DNA of 48,731 bases, from contig JACPHP010000008.1 in the NCBI GenBank assembly GCA_016188605.1, positions 1 to 48,731 of the forward strand, written 5' to 3'. The notes beneath the pieces were generated by a model that was not told the DNA's origin, did no database searches, and saw only the letters and a list, made by a program, of their open reading frames with translations. The DNA comes from Candidatus Spechtbacteria bacterium. GTDB lineage: Bacteria; Patescibacteriota; Minisyncoccia; Spechtbacterales; JACPHP01. Each line of letters starts with the position of its first letter. Position 1 is the stretch's first letter. The position numbers were made by a program, and so were the translations under genes. Below are positions 42,939 to 48,656 of the stretch, in pieces.

Positions 42939-42982
42939 GGCCGCCTACGCTTAATAAGCTACGGCGTGCCGAATAAAGGAGG
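42939..42982 (+). promoter_or_regulatory. L-element 2: leader hairpin plus Shine-Dalgarno
   Basis: GGCCGCCTACGCTTAATAAG then CTACGGCGTGCCGAATAAAG and GAGG, with the ribosome site 6 bp before ATG 42989. The palindrome contains TAATAA stops and can fold on itself. Confidence 0.8.
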
Positions 42983-42988
42983 CACCAC

Positions 42989-43396
42989 ATGAGGTGCATG
43001 GCGAACTTCCTTCGCTGGCTCGCCAACAGGGTTGGCGGGTCTAGCGGAGGGGCCGCAGGGCGAGGACGCGGTCCTCGCCCTGCGGCCGGACGGCGGCCGG
43101 CTCCACGTGGTGGTCGGCCGCCGTTCCGCCCCCACCATCAGGGAGGGTGGGGGCGTTGGAGCATTCCGCTGGCACTTCTAGTGCTGGCGGCATGGTTCAT
43201 CATGAGCGGCAATGCCTTGGCGTTGGTAACAACGCTAGGCAATGCCGCCCAAGCCCTGATGGTCGCCGTGGGTCAGGTTCTCACGAACCTGATCGTCATG
43301 GCGATCATGCTCGTAGTCCTGTGGAAGCTCTTTGAGCTTTTCACAGGAGGTCTATTCCCGGGGCCTGGAAACGGGAAGAAAGGAGGCAAGAAGTAG
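42989..43396 (+). CDS. Gly/Arg/Pro-rich membrane protein, GC-rich, palindrome-packed
   Basis: A 135-aa protein. After a short amphipathic start (MRCMANFLRWLANRVGG) comes a low-complexity RGRGPRPAAGRRPAPRGGRP segment, then two hydrophobic helices (IPLALLVLAAWFIMSGNALA and VLTNLIVMAIMLVVLWKLFE) and a Lys/Gly tail. AAAGGAGG lies 6 bp before the ATG. Base composition is far above the GC of core genes. The coding DNA itself is full of palindromes, including a perfect 17-bp one at 43051-43087, GCCCCCACC/GGTGGGGGC and AGGTTC/GAACCT. No family recognised; likely a membrane protein with a nucleic-acid-binding or disordered cytoplasmic N-terminus. Confidence 0.7.
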   Translation: MRCMANFLRWLANRVGGSSGGAAGRGRGPRPAAGRRPAPRGGRPPFRPHHQGGWGRWSIPLALLVLAAWFIMSGNALALVTTLGNAAQALMVAVGQVLTNLIVMAIMLVVLWKLFELFTGGLFPGPGNGKKGGKK

Positions 43397-43402
43397 AGAA
43401 AG

Positions 43403-43426
43403 GGGAGGCGGTTCTAACCGCCTCCC
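43403..43426. terminator. Hairpin after the 42989 gene
   Basis: Perfect 11-bp GGGAGGCGGTT / AACCGCCTCCC with a CT loop, 6 bp past the stop. No T-run follows, so it may be a stabiliser rather than a terminator. Confidence 0.6.
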
Positions 43427-43431
43427 AACCT

Positions 43432-43490
43432 CATCAAAATCCAAGAAATTATTCGTGGATTTTGATGGGTTCTTAAACAAAAAAATAGTC
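43432..43490 (+). repeat. C-element 1
   Basis: Perfect arms CATCAAAATCCA / TGGATTTTGATG followed by GGTTCTTAAACAAAAAAATA and GTC. This is the simplest of four copies (others at 44122, 44341 and 46081) that share the arms and the 3' tail but differ in the loop. Confidence 0.9.
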
Positions 43491-43573
43491 TCGCACAGTT
43501 GCGGGGCACAGTCGTCTATGCTTGAACACAAGCTACGGCGTGCTGAAGAAAGCAAATGGACGATGTTCGTTTA

Positions 43574-43786
43574 TTATTTAAATTTTTCACGAGCAAGTCC
43601 GGACTGCTTCACAATTGCAAGCAGTGTGCCTTGAGGAATGGATTTATTATTCCCATGCAAGGGGACTGGCACGCTCGCATTGGTTTGCGGATTATGCCAA
43701 ATCATGTGGCTTCCTCGCTGGCGAGATAAAACAAAACCGTTATCGCGAAGAATTCGAATAACTTGTCTTGCGGTGAGAGCGCGCAT
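43574..43786 (-). CDS. hicA: HicA toxin (mRNA interferase)
   Basis: A 70-aa double-stranded-RNA-binding-fold RNase of the HicA/YcfA family that cuts mRNA when free. The protein reads MRALTARQVIRILRDNGFVL, then SRQRGSHMIWHNPQTNASVP, with the catalytic His27 in GSHMIW, and ends with GTLLAIVKQSGLAREKF. It starts 3 bp after the hicB stop, so the order is antitoxin then toxin. The pair is on the strand opposite to the surrounding array and has AT-rich core-like composition, so it looks like a separate insertion into the cassette region. Confidence 0.92.
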   Translation of the reverse strand: MRALTARQVIRILRDNGFVLSRQRGSHMIWHNPQTNASVPVPLHGNNKSIPQGTLLAIVKQSGLAREKFK

Positions 43787-43789
43787 AGA

Positions 43790-44038
43790 TTAAGGAAGAG
43801 CTACGCGGACCTCATCAATAATAGCCCTTGCAACCGCTTTGGGAATTTCTTGTTTGTGAGAAGTTAGTTCTTCAATCCACAATTCCAAAACTTCTTGCGC
43901 TTTTGCCTTAGCTTCTTCAAAATTCTTTCCAAAGGTTACGCATCCGGGAAAATCCGGGAAAGATACATTATATCCTCCCTCCTCCGCGGGATCAAACACG
44001 GCGAAATAAGATGAAATTTTATGAGTTTTTCTAGCCAT
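43790..44038 (-). CDS. hicB: HicB antitoxin
   Basis: An 82-aa HicB-like protein with the partial RNase H fold: SYFAVFDPAEEGGYNVSFPD, FPGCVTFGKNFEEAKAKAQE and VLELWIEEL. It binds and neutralises HicA. No separate helix-turn-helix or ribbon-helix-helix is visible, so autoregulation would need another surface. A TTGACT-16 bp-TATAAT promoter ends 6 bp before the ATG, which implies a leaderless transcript. Confidence 0.92.
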   Translation of the reverse strand: MARKTHKISSYFAVFDPAEEGGYNVSFPDFPGCVTFGKNFEEAKAKAQEVLELWIEELTSHKQEIPKAVARAIIDEVRVALP

Positions 44039-44044
44039 GTGCTT

Positions 44045-44072
44045 ATTATAGCTTCAAGGAAAGAGAAGTCAA
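44045..44072 (-). promoter_or_regulatory. hicBA promoter (leaderless)
   Basis: On the minus strand TTGACT (44067-44072), 16 bp, TATAAT (44045-44050), then AAGCAC and ATG. Confidence 0.75.
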
Positions 44073-44121
44073 CGCTAAGTCTTTTCTTGAGAAAAAACGT
44101 GCTTCTTATTGATTTAAGGCG

Positions 44122-44222
44122 AATCCATCAAAGTTTACAATTTAACTTATCATGGACGGCCGTCCATATTAAGTTAAATTCAAATTGTGGATTTTGATGG
44201 GTTCTTAAACAAAAAAATAGTC
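44122..44222 (+). repeat. C-element 2
   Basis: CCATCAAAG...CAATTTAACTTA faces TAAGTTAAATTCAAATTG..GGATTTTGATGG in part, with ATGGACGGCCGTCCAT at the tip and the conserved tail GGTTCTTAAACAAAAAAATA. Confidence 0.9.
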
Positions 44223-44242
44223 CAGTTCTAAAAGACTGGGCA

Positions 44243-44285
44243 GGCCGCCTACGCTTAATAAGCTACGGCGTGCCGAGGAAAGGAG
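44243..44285 (+). promoter_or_regulatory. L-element 4 without a following gene
   Basis: GGCCGCCTACGCTTAATAAG, CTACGGCGTGCCGAGGAAAG, GAG. No start codon follows at proper distance; instead a perfect 20-bp hairpin begins at 44296. The unit looks like a cassette that has lost its gene. Confidence 0.75.
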
Positions 44286-44295
44286 TTAAGAAAAA

Positions 44296-44339
44296 GTTAG
44301 CGGTAGTATTGCGCACTTGTGCGCAATACTACCGCTAAC
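44296..44339. repeat. Perfect 20-bp hairpin between L- and C-elements
   Basis: GTTAGCGGTAGTATTGCGCA and its exact complement around a CTTG loop. Confidence 0.97.
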
Positions 44340-44340
44340 G

Positions 44341-44442
44341 AATCTATCAAAGTTTACAATTTAGCTTTCAATACACGGCCGTGTATTGAAAGCTAAATTC
44401 AAATTGTGGATTTTGATGGGTTCTTTGAACAAAATAAATAAT
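44341..44442 (+). repeat. C-element 3
   Basis: Same outer arms as C-element 2 (ATCAAAGTTTACAATTTAGC; GCTAAATTCAAATTGTGGAT and TTTGATGG) but with a different tip, TTCAATACACGGCCGTGTAT then TGAA; the tail is GGTTCTTTGAACAAAATAAA. Confidence 0.9.
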
Positions 44443-44483
44443 CCCATCTCGCTACCGCGAGATGGGACGGAAAGGAGCGTTCC

Positions 44484-45878
44484 ATGTTTCCGGACATCGT
44501 GGTCCGGCTCGCCCAGGCCATGCAAGCGCGTGGCGGGCGGCTGTTCGTGGTCGGCGGGACTGTCCGGGACATGATTCTGGGCGTTCCGCCGAAGGACTTT
44601 GACCTCGAGGTGCACGGCATTGCGCCGTCGCGTCTCGAGGAGACCGTCGCCTCCTTTCATCCGAGCTGGATGGACACCGTGGGGCGTTCCTACGGCGTTC
44701 TGAAGGTTCGGATCGACGGGGAGGATTTGGACATAGCTCCACCCCGCCGAGACTCCAAGGTCGGAGAGGGTCACAAGGGGATCCTGGCGGTCCCTGACCC
44801 GACTATGACCTTGGAGGAAGCATGCCGTCGCCGTGACTTCACGGTTGGGGCGATGGCGATGGATCCCCTGACCGGAGAACTTTTTGACTTCTTCGGAGGT
44901 CAGGAAGATTTGCGGCAGGGGATTCTGCGGGCGACTGACCCGGAGCGGTTCGTGGACGATCCACTGCGCGTGATGCGCGCGGTGCAGTTCGCGGCCCGCT
45001 TCGGGTTTGCGGTGGAACAGGCAACAGCCGTGCTCTGCCGCAATGTCACTGCGACCAAAGAGTTTGTCGGCCAGTCGCCGGCGCGGGTTTCCGAGGAATG
45101 GCGCAAACTGCTTCTCAAGAGCCCGCAGCCGTCGGTGGGCTTGCAGGTCGGGCTGGAGCTTGGGGTGTGGGATGCACTGCACCCGGAGCTTGCGGCCTTG
45201 TGGATCTGCCCTCAGGATGCCAATTGGCACCCGGAAGGCAGTGTCGGCGAGCACACGAAATTGGCGGTGGACAAAGCTGCTGAAATCGTGCGCCGCGAAG
45301 GGCTGGCGGGGGACGACGCCCTGGTCATCATCCTGGCAGTCCTGCTTCATGATTCGGGGAAGCCGGCGACAACCGTCTTCATTGACGGCCGCTGGCGTTC
45401 CCCGAACCACGAGGCGGCGGGCGTGGATGCCGCGCGTAAGTTTTTTGCCCGAAACGCATTCGGGCGGGAGATTGAAGCGCGCGTTCTGCCGCTAATCGCC
45501 GATCACTTGTTTCCAGCCCAGCATGGGCTGGAGGTGAGTGATGCGGCGATTCGCCGCCTGGCACAGCGTCTGGTTCAGGCAACCATCGCGGAATTGGTGA
45601 TGGTGTCGGAGGCAGACGTGCTAGGCAGGGCTGTGCCTAATCGCGAGTTCGCGGAAGGTACGGCTCTGCTGGAGCAGGCGAAGACGCTGGCTGTCGGCTC
45701 GGGCAAGACCGAGCCATTGCTGATGGGGCGCCACCTCATCAGCGAGCTCGGCATGAAGCCGAATCGGCAGTTTAGCGAGATTCTCCGCGCCGTGTTTGAG
45801 GCGCAGCTTGAGGGTCGGGTTGCGACCATTGAGCAGGCGCTGGATATGGCGCGGGAGATTATGGCCGCCTACGCTTAA
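44484..45878 (+). CDS. cca: CCA-adding enzyme / poly(A) polymerase family nucleotidyltransferase with HD domain
   Basis: Adds CCA to tRNA 3' ends, which suits a genome where the two CAT-anticodon tRNAs in this window lack encoded CCA. The head domain has VVGGTVRDMILGVPPKDFDL with the GGxxRD signature (residues 24-29) and metal-binding Asp38 and Asp40, then RRRDFTVGAMAMDP and the DPLRVMRAVQFAARFGF region. A C-terminal HD hydrolase domain is seen (AVLLHDSGKPAT; LIADHLFPAQ). The 464-aa gene is much richer in GC than core genes and has a strong AAAGGAG site after a CCCATCTCGC hairpin. Its last codons (MAAYA and TAA) lie inside L-element 5. Probably acquired by transfer. Confidence 0.9.
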   Translation: MFPDIVVRLAQAMQARGGRLFVVGGTVRDMILGVPPKDFDLEVHGIAPSRLEETVASFHPSWMDTVGRSYGVLKVRIDGEDLDIAPPRRDSKVGEGHKGILAVPDPTMTLEEACRRRDFTVGAMAMDPLTGELFDFFGGQEDLRQGILRATDPERFVDDPLRVMRAVQFAARFGFAVEQATAVLCRNVTATKEFVGQSPARVSEEWRKLLLKSPQPSVGLQVGLELGVWDALHPELAALWICPQDANWHPEGSVGEHTKLAVDKAAEIVRREGLAGDDALVIILAVLLHDSGKPATTVFIDGRWRSPNHEAAGVDAARKFFARNAFGREIEARVLPLIADHLFPAQHGLEVSDAAIRRLAQRLVQATIAELVMVSEADVLGRAVPNREFAEGTALLEQAKTLAVGSGKTEPLLMGRHLISELGMKPNRQFSEILRAVFEAQLEGRVATIEQALDMAREIMAAYA

Positions 45879-45906
45879 AAAGCTACGGCGTGCCAAGGAA
45901 AGGAGG
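45863..45906 (+). promoter_or_regulatory. L-element 5 (overlaps end of cca)
   Basis: GGCCGCCTACGCTTAAAAAG, CTACGGCGTGCCAAGGAAAG, GAGG, 5 bp before ATG 45912. The TAA of cca is inside the element. Confidence 0.8.
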
Positions 45907-45911
45907 TTACG

Positions 45912-46040
45912 ATGAAAAATTTACGGACGCGAATTTTGTCCAGGAAGACCTGGACGTCGCGTCCTAGTAGTCCGCTCATCCGACGGATGAAGCGGATGCT
46001 AGCACGGCAACGGCGTAAACAGCCGTTGCCGTGCTACTAG
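45912..46040 (+). CDS. 42-aa Arg-rich peptide encoded by stacked hairpins
   Basis: Starts MKNLRTRILSRKTWTSRPSS and ends RQRRKQPLPCY; nearly a third of the residues are Arg or Lys. A strong AAGGAAAGGAGG lies 5 bp upstream. Its DNA contains three hairpins: GGACGCGA..GTCCAGG/CCTGGAC..TCGCGTCC, CCGCTCATCC/GGATGAAGCGG and CTAGCACGGCAACGGC/GCCGTTGCCGTGCTAG in part. Such a basic peptide could bind RNA, but the peptide may also be a by-product of structured RNA. Confidence 0.5.
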   Translation: MKNLRTRILSRKTWTSRPSSPLIRRMKRMLARQRRKQPLPCY

Positions 46041-46045
46041 ATAAG

Positions 46046-46079
46046 GCCTCGCTGTCAGCACACGTGCTGACAGCGAGGC
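46046..46079. repeat. Perfect 16-bp hairpin after the Arg-rich gene
   Basis: GCCTCGCTGTCAGCAC / GTGCTGACAGCGAGGC with a 2-nt loop, just before C-element 4. Confidence 0.95.
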
Positions 46080-46080
46080 G

Positions 46081-46144
46081 AATCCATCAAAGTTTATCGG
46101 CCTAAGGCGGATGGATTTTGCTGGGTTCTTAAACAAAAATAATC
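46081..46144 (+). repeat. C-element 4 (short, diverged)
   Basis: AATCCATCAAAGTTTATCGG, CCTAAGGCGGATGGATTTTG, CTGGGTTCTTAAACAAAAAT. The tail is conserved; the stem is shorter than in copies 2 and 3. Confidence 0.85.
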
Positions 46145-46159
46145 AGATAAAGCATTCTG

Positions 46160-46276
46160 GTTTCCACAGAGCCGCGGAGTCAATGTGAGATTTGTATAGC
46201 TTAGATGAAAATCTAAGCATCTCTCTCCATTTGTATAAATCATACATTGGTTTCCGGCTCTGTGGAAAAGTATTCC
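46160..46276. repeat. Long nested hairpin before L-element 6
   Basis: TTTCCACAGAGCC (46160-46172) pairs with GGCTCTGTGGAAA near 46256-46268; inside is a perfect GCTTAGAT-GAAA-ATCTAAGC hairpin (46198-46217). Confidence 0.85.
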
Positions 46277-46312
46277 ACTAGAAGTTTATAGTAGTGTCCT
46301 GCTAGGCGGGAC

Positions 46313-46353
46313 GGGCCGTCGTCGCTAAAGCTATGACGGCCAAAGAAAGGAAG
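46313..46353 (+). promoter_or_regulatory. L-element 6 (diverged)
   Basis: GGGCCGTCGTCGCTAAAGCT then ATGACGGCCAAAGAAAGGAA and GG, 6 bp before ATG 46360. The arms differ from L2 and L5 but the plan hairpin-GCCAAAG-Shine-Dalgarno is the same. Confidence 0.65.
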
Positions 46354-46359
46354 GTTGTC

Positions 46360-46599
46360 ATGAAAGACTTCGCGGGATATTCGTAGGCGGACCAGGATTT
46401 CCTGGCCCATATCTGCGAAGTTATGCGTCGTCTGGACGAGTTGGACGAGCTCGCCCACGAGGACGAGGAGTTCGTCCACAGGAATCATTACCGGATTCTT
46501 GCGGCTAGTCGCCCGCCAACGCCAATGGTTAACCGCGGCAACGATCGTGGAGGTCCTGGCGAGGAGGACCTCGGGCTCTACGGAGGAGGGCCCGTGTAG
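46360..46599 (+). pseudogene. 80-codon gene with in-frame amber at codon 9
   Basis: From ATG 46360 the frame reads MKDFAGYS, then TAG (46384-46386), then ADQDFLAHICEVMRRLDELD, ELAHEDEEFVHRNHYRILAA and on to a second TAG at 46597-46599. The part after the amber looks like normal protein and the L-element with AAAGGAAGG sets the start. It is either a pseudogene by a point mutation, a readthrough gene, or a gene starting lower down at ATG 46423. A terminator hairpin follows at 46603. Confidence 0.55.
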
Positions 46600-46602
46600 A
46601 CA

Positions 46603-46637
46603 TTGGCGCCCCCGCAACAGCGGGGGCGCCAAATCAT
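46603..46637 (+). terminator. Terminator closing the cassette region
   Basis: TTGGCGCCCCCGC / GCGGGGGCGCCAA with an AACA loop, followed by ATCATTTTT. Confidence 0.88.
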
Positions 46638-46725
46638 TTTTAAGGCATTCGCAAAGCGCCTATCCTTAACGGGGTTTACAAAATCTTCTAATGCTGATAA
46701 AAGATAATCATACTAATCACGAATG

Positions 46726-46797
46726 CTGAATATAGGGTAAAGGATTAAAAAGTTTTTCGAGAGTTCCTGTATTCTGTATTCAATATTCAATATTTCT
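46726..46797. repeat. GAATAGTGAAT-type hairpin, copy 2 (partial)
   Basis: GAATGCTGAATATAGG and TGTATTCAATATTCAATATT pair imperfectly. It ends about 5 bp before rpmF. Confidence 0.6.
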
Positions 46798-46802
46798 AGA
46801 CT

Positions 46803-47078
46803 ATGGCATTACCAACACAACGTCATACCAAATCCCGCCGCAACAGACGCCGTTCGCACCTCGCGCTTAAGCAAACGAGTATTGTGTCTTGCAAAAAATG
46901 CGGCAAGCCATCTCTTCCTCATCGCATGTGCGAGTATTGCGGCACATACAAGGGCAGAATGGTCATTGATGTAATTGCAAAATTAGACAAAAAAGAGCAG
47001 AAGAAACGCAAGCGCGAACAAGCAGAGCACGAACATGAGCATGTTGCCGAAAAATCAGAAAAAGTAATTCAGAAATAA
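46803..47078 (+). CDS. rpmF: 50S ribosomal protein L32
   Basis: Small ribosomal protein of the large subunit. It opens MALPTQRHTKSRRNRRRSHL, the L32 signature, followed by the four-Cys zinc site CKKCGKPSLPHRMCEYC and YKGRMVIDV. At 91 aa it is longer than the usual 55-60 because of a charged Lys/Glu/His-rich C-terminal tail (residues 61-91). The rpmF-nusB-rnc order groups ribosome and RNA-processing genes. No Shine-Dalgarno. Confidence 0.96.
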   Translation: MALPTQRHTKSRRNRRRSHLALKQTSIVSCKKCGKPSLPHRMCEYCGTYKGRMVIDVIAKLDKKEQKKRKREQAEHEHEHVAEKSEKVIQK

Positions 47079-47080
47079 TA

Positions 47081-47187
47081 TCTCAAATCGCAAATCTCAA
47101 ATCGCAAAACTGAAACTCAAATCTCAAAACTACGTAGTAAGATTTCAGATTTGAGATGTAATTTTGAGATTTGCCATTTAAGATTTA
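47081..47187. repeat. AAATCTCAAATCGCAAAAC hairpin family, copy 3
   Basis: TCAAATCGCAAATCTCAAAT and AAAACTACGTAGTAAGATTT and AGATTTGCCATTTAAGATTT follow the pattern of copies 1 and 2. It ends 24 bp before nusB. Confidence 0.85.
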
Positions 47188-47211
47188 AGTTAAAAGTTAA
47201 CACAGTTCTTT

Positions 47212-47733
47212 ATGGCAAATCGTCATCTTTCGCGAACCATCGCAATGCAGTCCCTTTATGAATGGGATTTCTGGGGACGCGACAATTCACGGCTTTCGGA
47301 AATTTTGGAACGTAACATCGCAGAAATGGGGGCAGGCATTGACGATCCGACATTAGTCCACGCTATCGTGGATGGTGTTATAGAGCATCGCGAAAAGATG
47401 GACGAAATTATCACGCGCTGCGCGCCAGCTTGGCCCTTGGAGCAGGTGACAATCATAGACCGAAACGTTTTGCGAATCGGTATTTTTGAATTATTGTGGG
47501 GAAACCGCGACGAAGTACCGCCAAAAGTGGCAATTAATGAGGCAATTGAAATTGCAAAGACATTCGGCGGCGAAAGCTCTGGCCGATTCATTAATGGTGT
47601 TTTGGGGACAATTTATCGCGAAATAGGCGAACCGGGCAAGGAGCAGATGACGAAGAAGAAAGAAGAGATCGATGTCGCAGAATCTGTGGAGAGTGAAGTA
47701 TTAGAAGAGAAGGAGCAATTAACAGAGGATTAA
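47212..47733 (+). CDS. nusB: Transcription antitermination protein NusB
   Basis: RNA-binding factor that joins S10 (NusE) at boxA of rRNA operons. The helical family pattern is clear: [17 protein letters not shown] at the start, a central [14 protein letters not shown] and the C-terminal [20 protein letters not shown] followed by [15 protein letters not shown]. At 173 aa it carries an acidic low-complexity tail of about 30 residues beyond the fold. Located between rpmF and rnc. Confidence 0.95.
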   Translation: MANRHLSRTIAMQSLYEWDFWGRDNSRLSEILERNIAEMGAGIDDPTLVHAIVDGVIEHREKMDEIITRCAPAWPLEQVTIIDRNVLRIGIFELLWGNRDEVPPKVAINEAIEIAKTFGGESSGRFINGVLGTIYREIGEPGKEQMTKKKEEIDVAESVESEVLEEKEQLTED

Positions 47734-47738
47734 TTTAC

Positions 47739-47826
47739 TTGAATAGTGAATTATGAATTGTGAATACTGGGGCGACTGACGCATCGGTATTCATGATTCA
47801 TTATTCATGTTTCGGTATTCATGTTT
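47739..47826. repeat. GAATAGTGAATTATGAATT hairpin family, copy 3
   Basis: TTGAATAGTGAATTATGAAT and TTCATGATTCATTATTCATG form a long imperfect hairpin ending at the rnc start. Confidence 0.85.
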
Positions 47827-47828
47827 TC

Positions 47829-48515
47829 ATGGAAGAATTTTCAGAATTAGAAAAAAAACTTGGCATTGAGTTTACAGATAAAGACTTGCTTAAGCAGGCC
47901 TTTATTCATCGTTCGTATTTAAACGAGCATCCGGAAATTGCTTTGCCGCATAACGAGCGTTTGGAGTTTTTGGGCGATGCTGTTCTTGAACTTGTGGTAA
48001 CTCGCTATCTTTACTCGAACTATCCAAACCCTGAAGGTGAGCTGACCAACTGGCGCGCCGCGCTTGTAAACAGCAAGATACTCGGTCAGATTGGCGAGGG
48101 TTTAGGATTTAACGATTTCATGCTGCTTTCAAAGGGCGAAGCCAAGGATGCTGGCAAGGCGCGGCATTTTATTTTGGCGAACGCTATGGAAGCGTTTATC
48201 GGATCGCTGTACTTGGATAAGGGCTACGACGCGGCATCGGAGTTTATTACAAAATATGTTTTAGTCGAGCTTCCTAGTATAATTAAAGAGCAGCTTTATC
48301 AGGATCCAAAAAGCAAGTTTCAGGAAAAAGCCCAGGAAGTTGTTGGCATTACTCCAACCTATAATGTTATTGACGAGTGGGGACCGGATCACGAGAGGCA
48401 TTTTGTGGTTGGCGTGTATCTAGGCGAGGAGCTTATTGCTAAGGGCGAGGGAAGCTCCAAGCAAGAGGCTCAGGAGGAAGCGGCGAAAAATGGGTTGGAG
48501 GTGAAGGGATGGTGA
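47829..48515 (+). CDS. rnc: Ribonuclease III
   Basis: Cuts double-stranded RNA, for example in rRNA processing. The RNase III signature HNERLEFLGDAVLELV is at residues 41-56 and the second acidic site is in ANAMEAFIGSLYLDKG; the C-terminal double-stranded RNA-binding domain ends in GEGSSKQEAQEEAAKNGLEV. The 228-aa protein from ATG 47829 is standard; the frame extends upstream only through the repeat. It is 1.2 kb downstream of the hairpin cassette region, whose transcripts would be natural RNase III targets, but that link is only suggestive. Confidence 0.97.
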   Translation: MEEFSELEKKLGIEFTDKDLLKQAFIHRSYLNEHPEIALPHNERLEFLGDAVLELVVTRYLYSNYPNPEGELTNWRAALVNSKILGQIGEGLGFNDFMLLSKGEAKDAGKARHFILANAMEAFIGSLYLDKGYDAASEFITKYVLVELPSIIKEQLYQDPKSKFQEKAQEVVGITPTYNVIDEWGPDHERHFVVGVYLGEELIAKGEGSSKQEAQEEAAKNGLEVKGW

Positions 48516-48523
48516 CGCCACCA

Positions 48524-48592
48524 CTATGAATATTGAATTATGAATAGTGAATTGTGAATACTTAAGGACGGCCGGATTCATGATTCTCAATG
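48524..48592. repeat. GAATAGTGAATTATGAATT hairpin family, copy 4
   Basis: TGAATATTGAATTATGAATA and GATTCATGATTCTCAAT, with AAGGACGGCCGG between. Confidence 0.8.
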
Positions 48593-48593
48593 G

Positions 48594-48656
48594 CGTTGTT
48601 GAGTAAATCCCGAACACGATAGTTTTCACCTAGTGTATTCAGGATTTACTCAACAA
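48594..48656. terminator. 16-bp inverted repeat, possible terminator or leader structure
   Basis: GTTGTTGAGTAAATCC (48594-48609) and its exact complement (48641-48656) enclose a 31-nt loop. The right arm includes the stop codon of a possible minus-strand frame. Confidence 0.6.

Noticed and set aside
44361-45410. 349-codon minus-strand frame opposite cca
   Set aside because: A shadow frame caused by the high GC of cca; the plus frame has full CCA-enzyme motifs.
43432-46144. Integron attC sites
   Set aside because: The C-elements lack GTTRRRY/RYYYAAC cores and no integrase is in the window.
30232-46640. CRISPR array interpretation of the hairpin runs
   Set aside because: There is no repeated direct-repeat unit with spacers of equal length and no cas gene.
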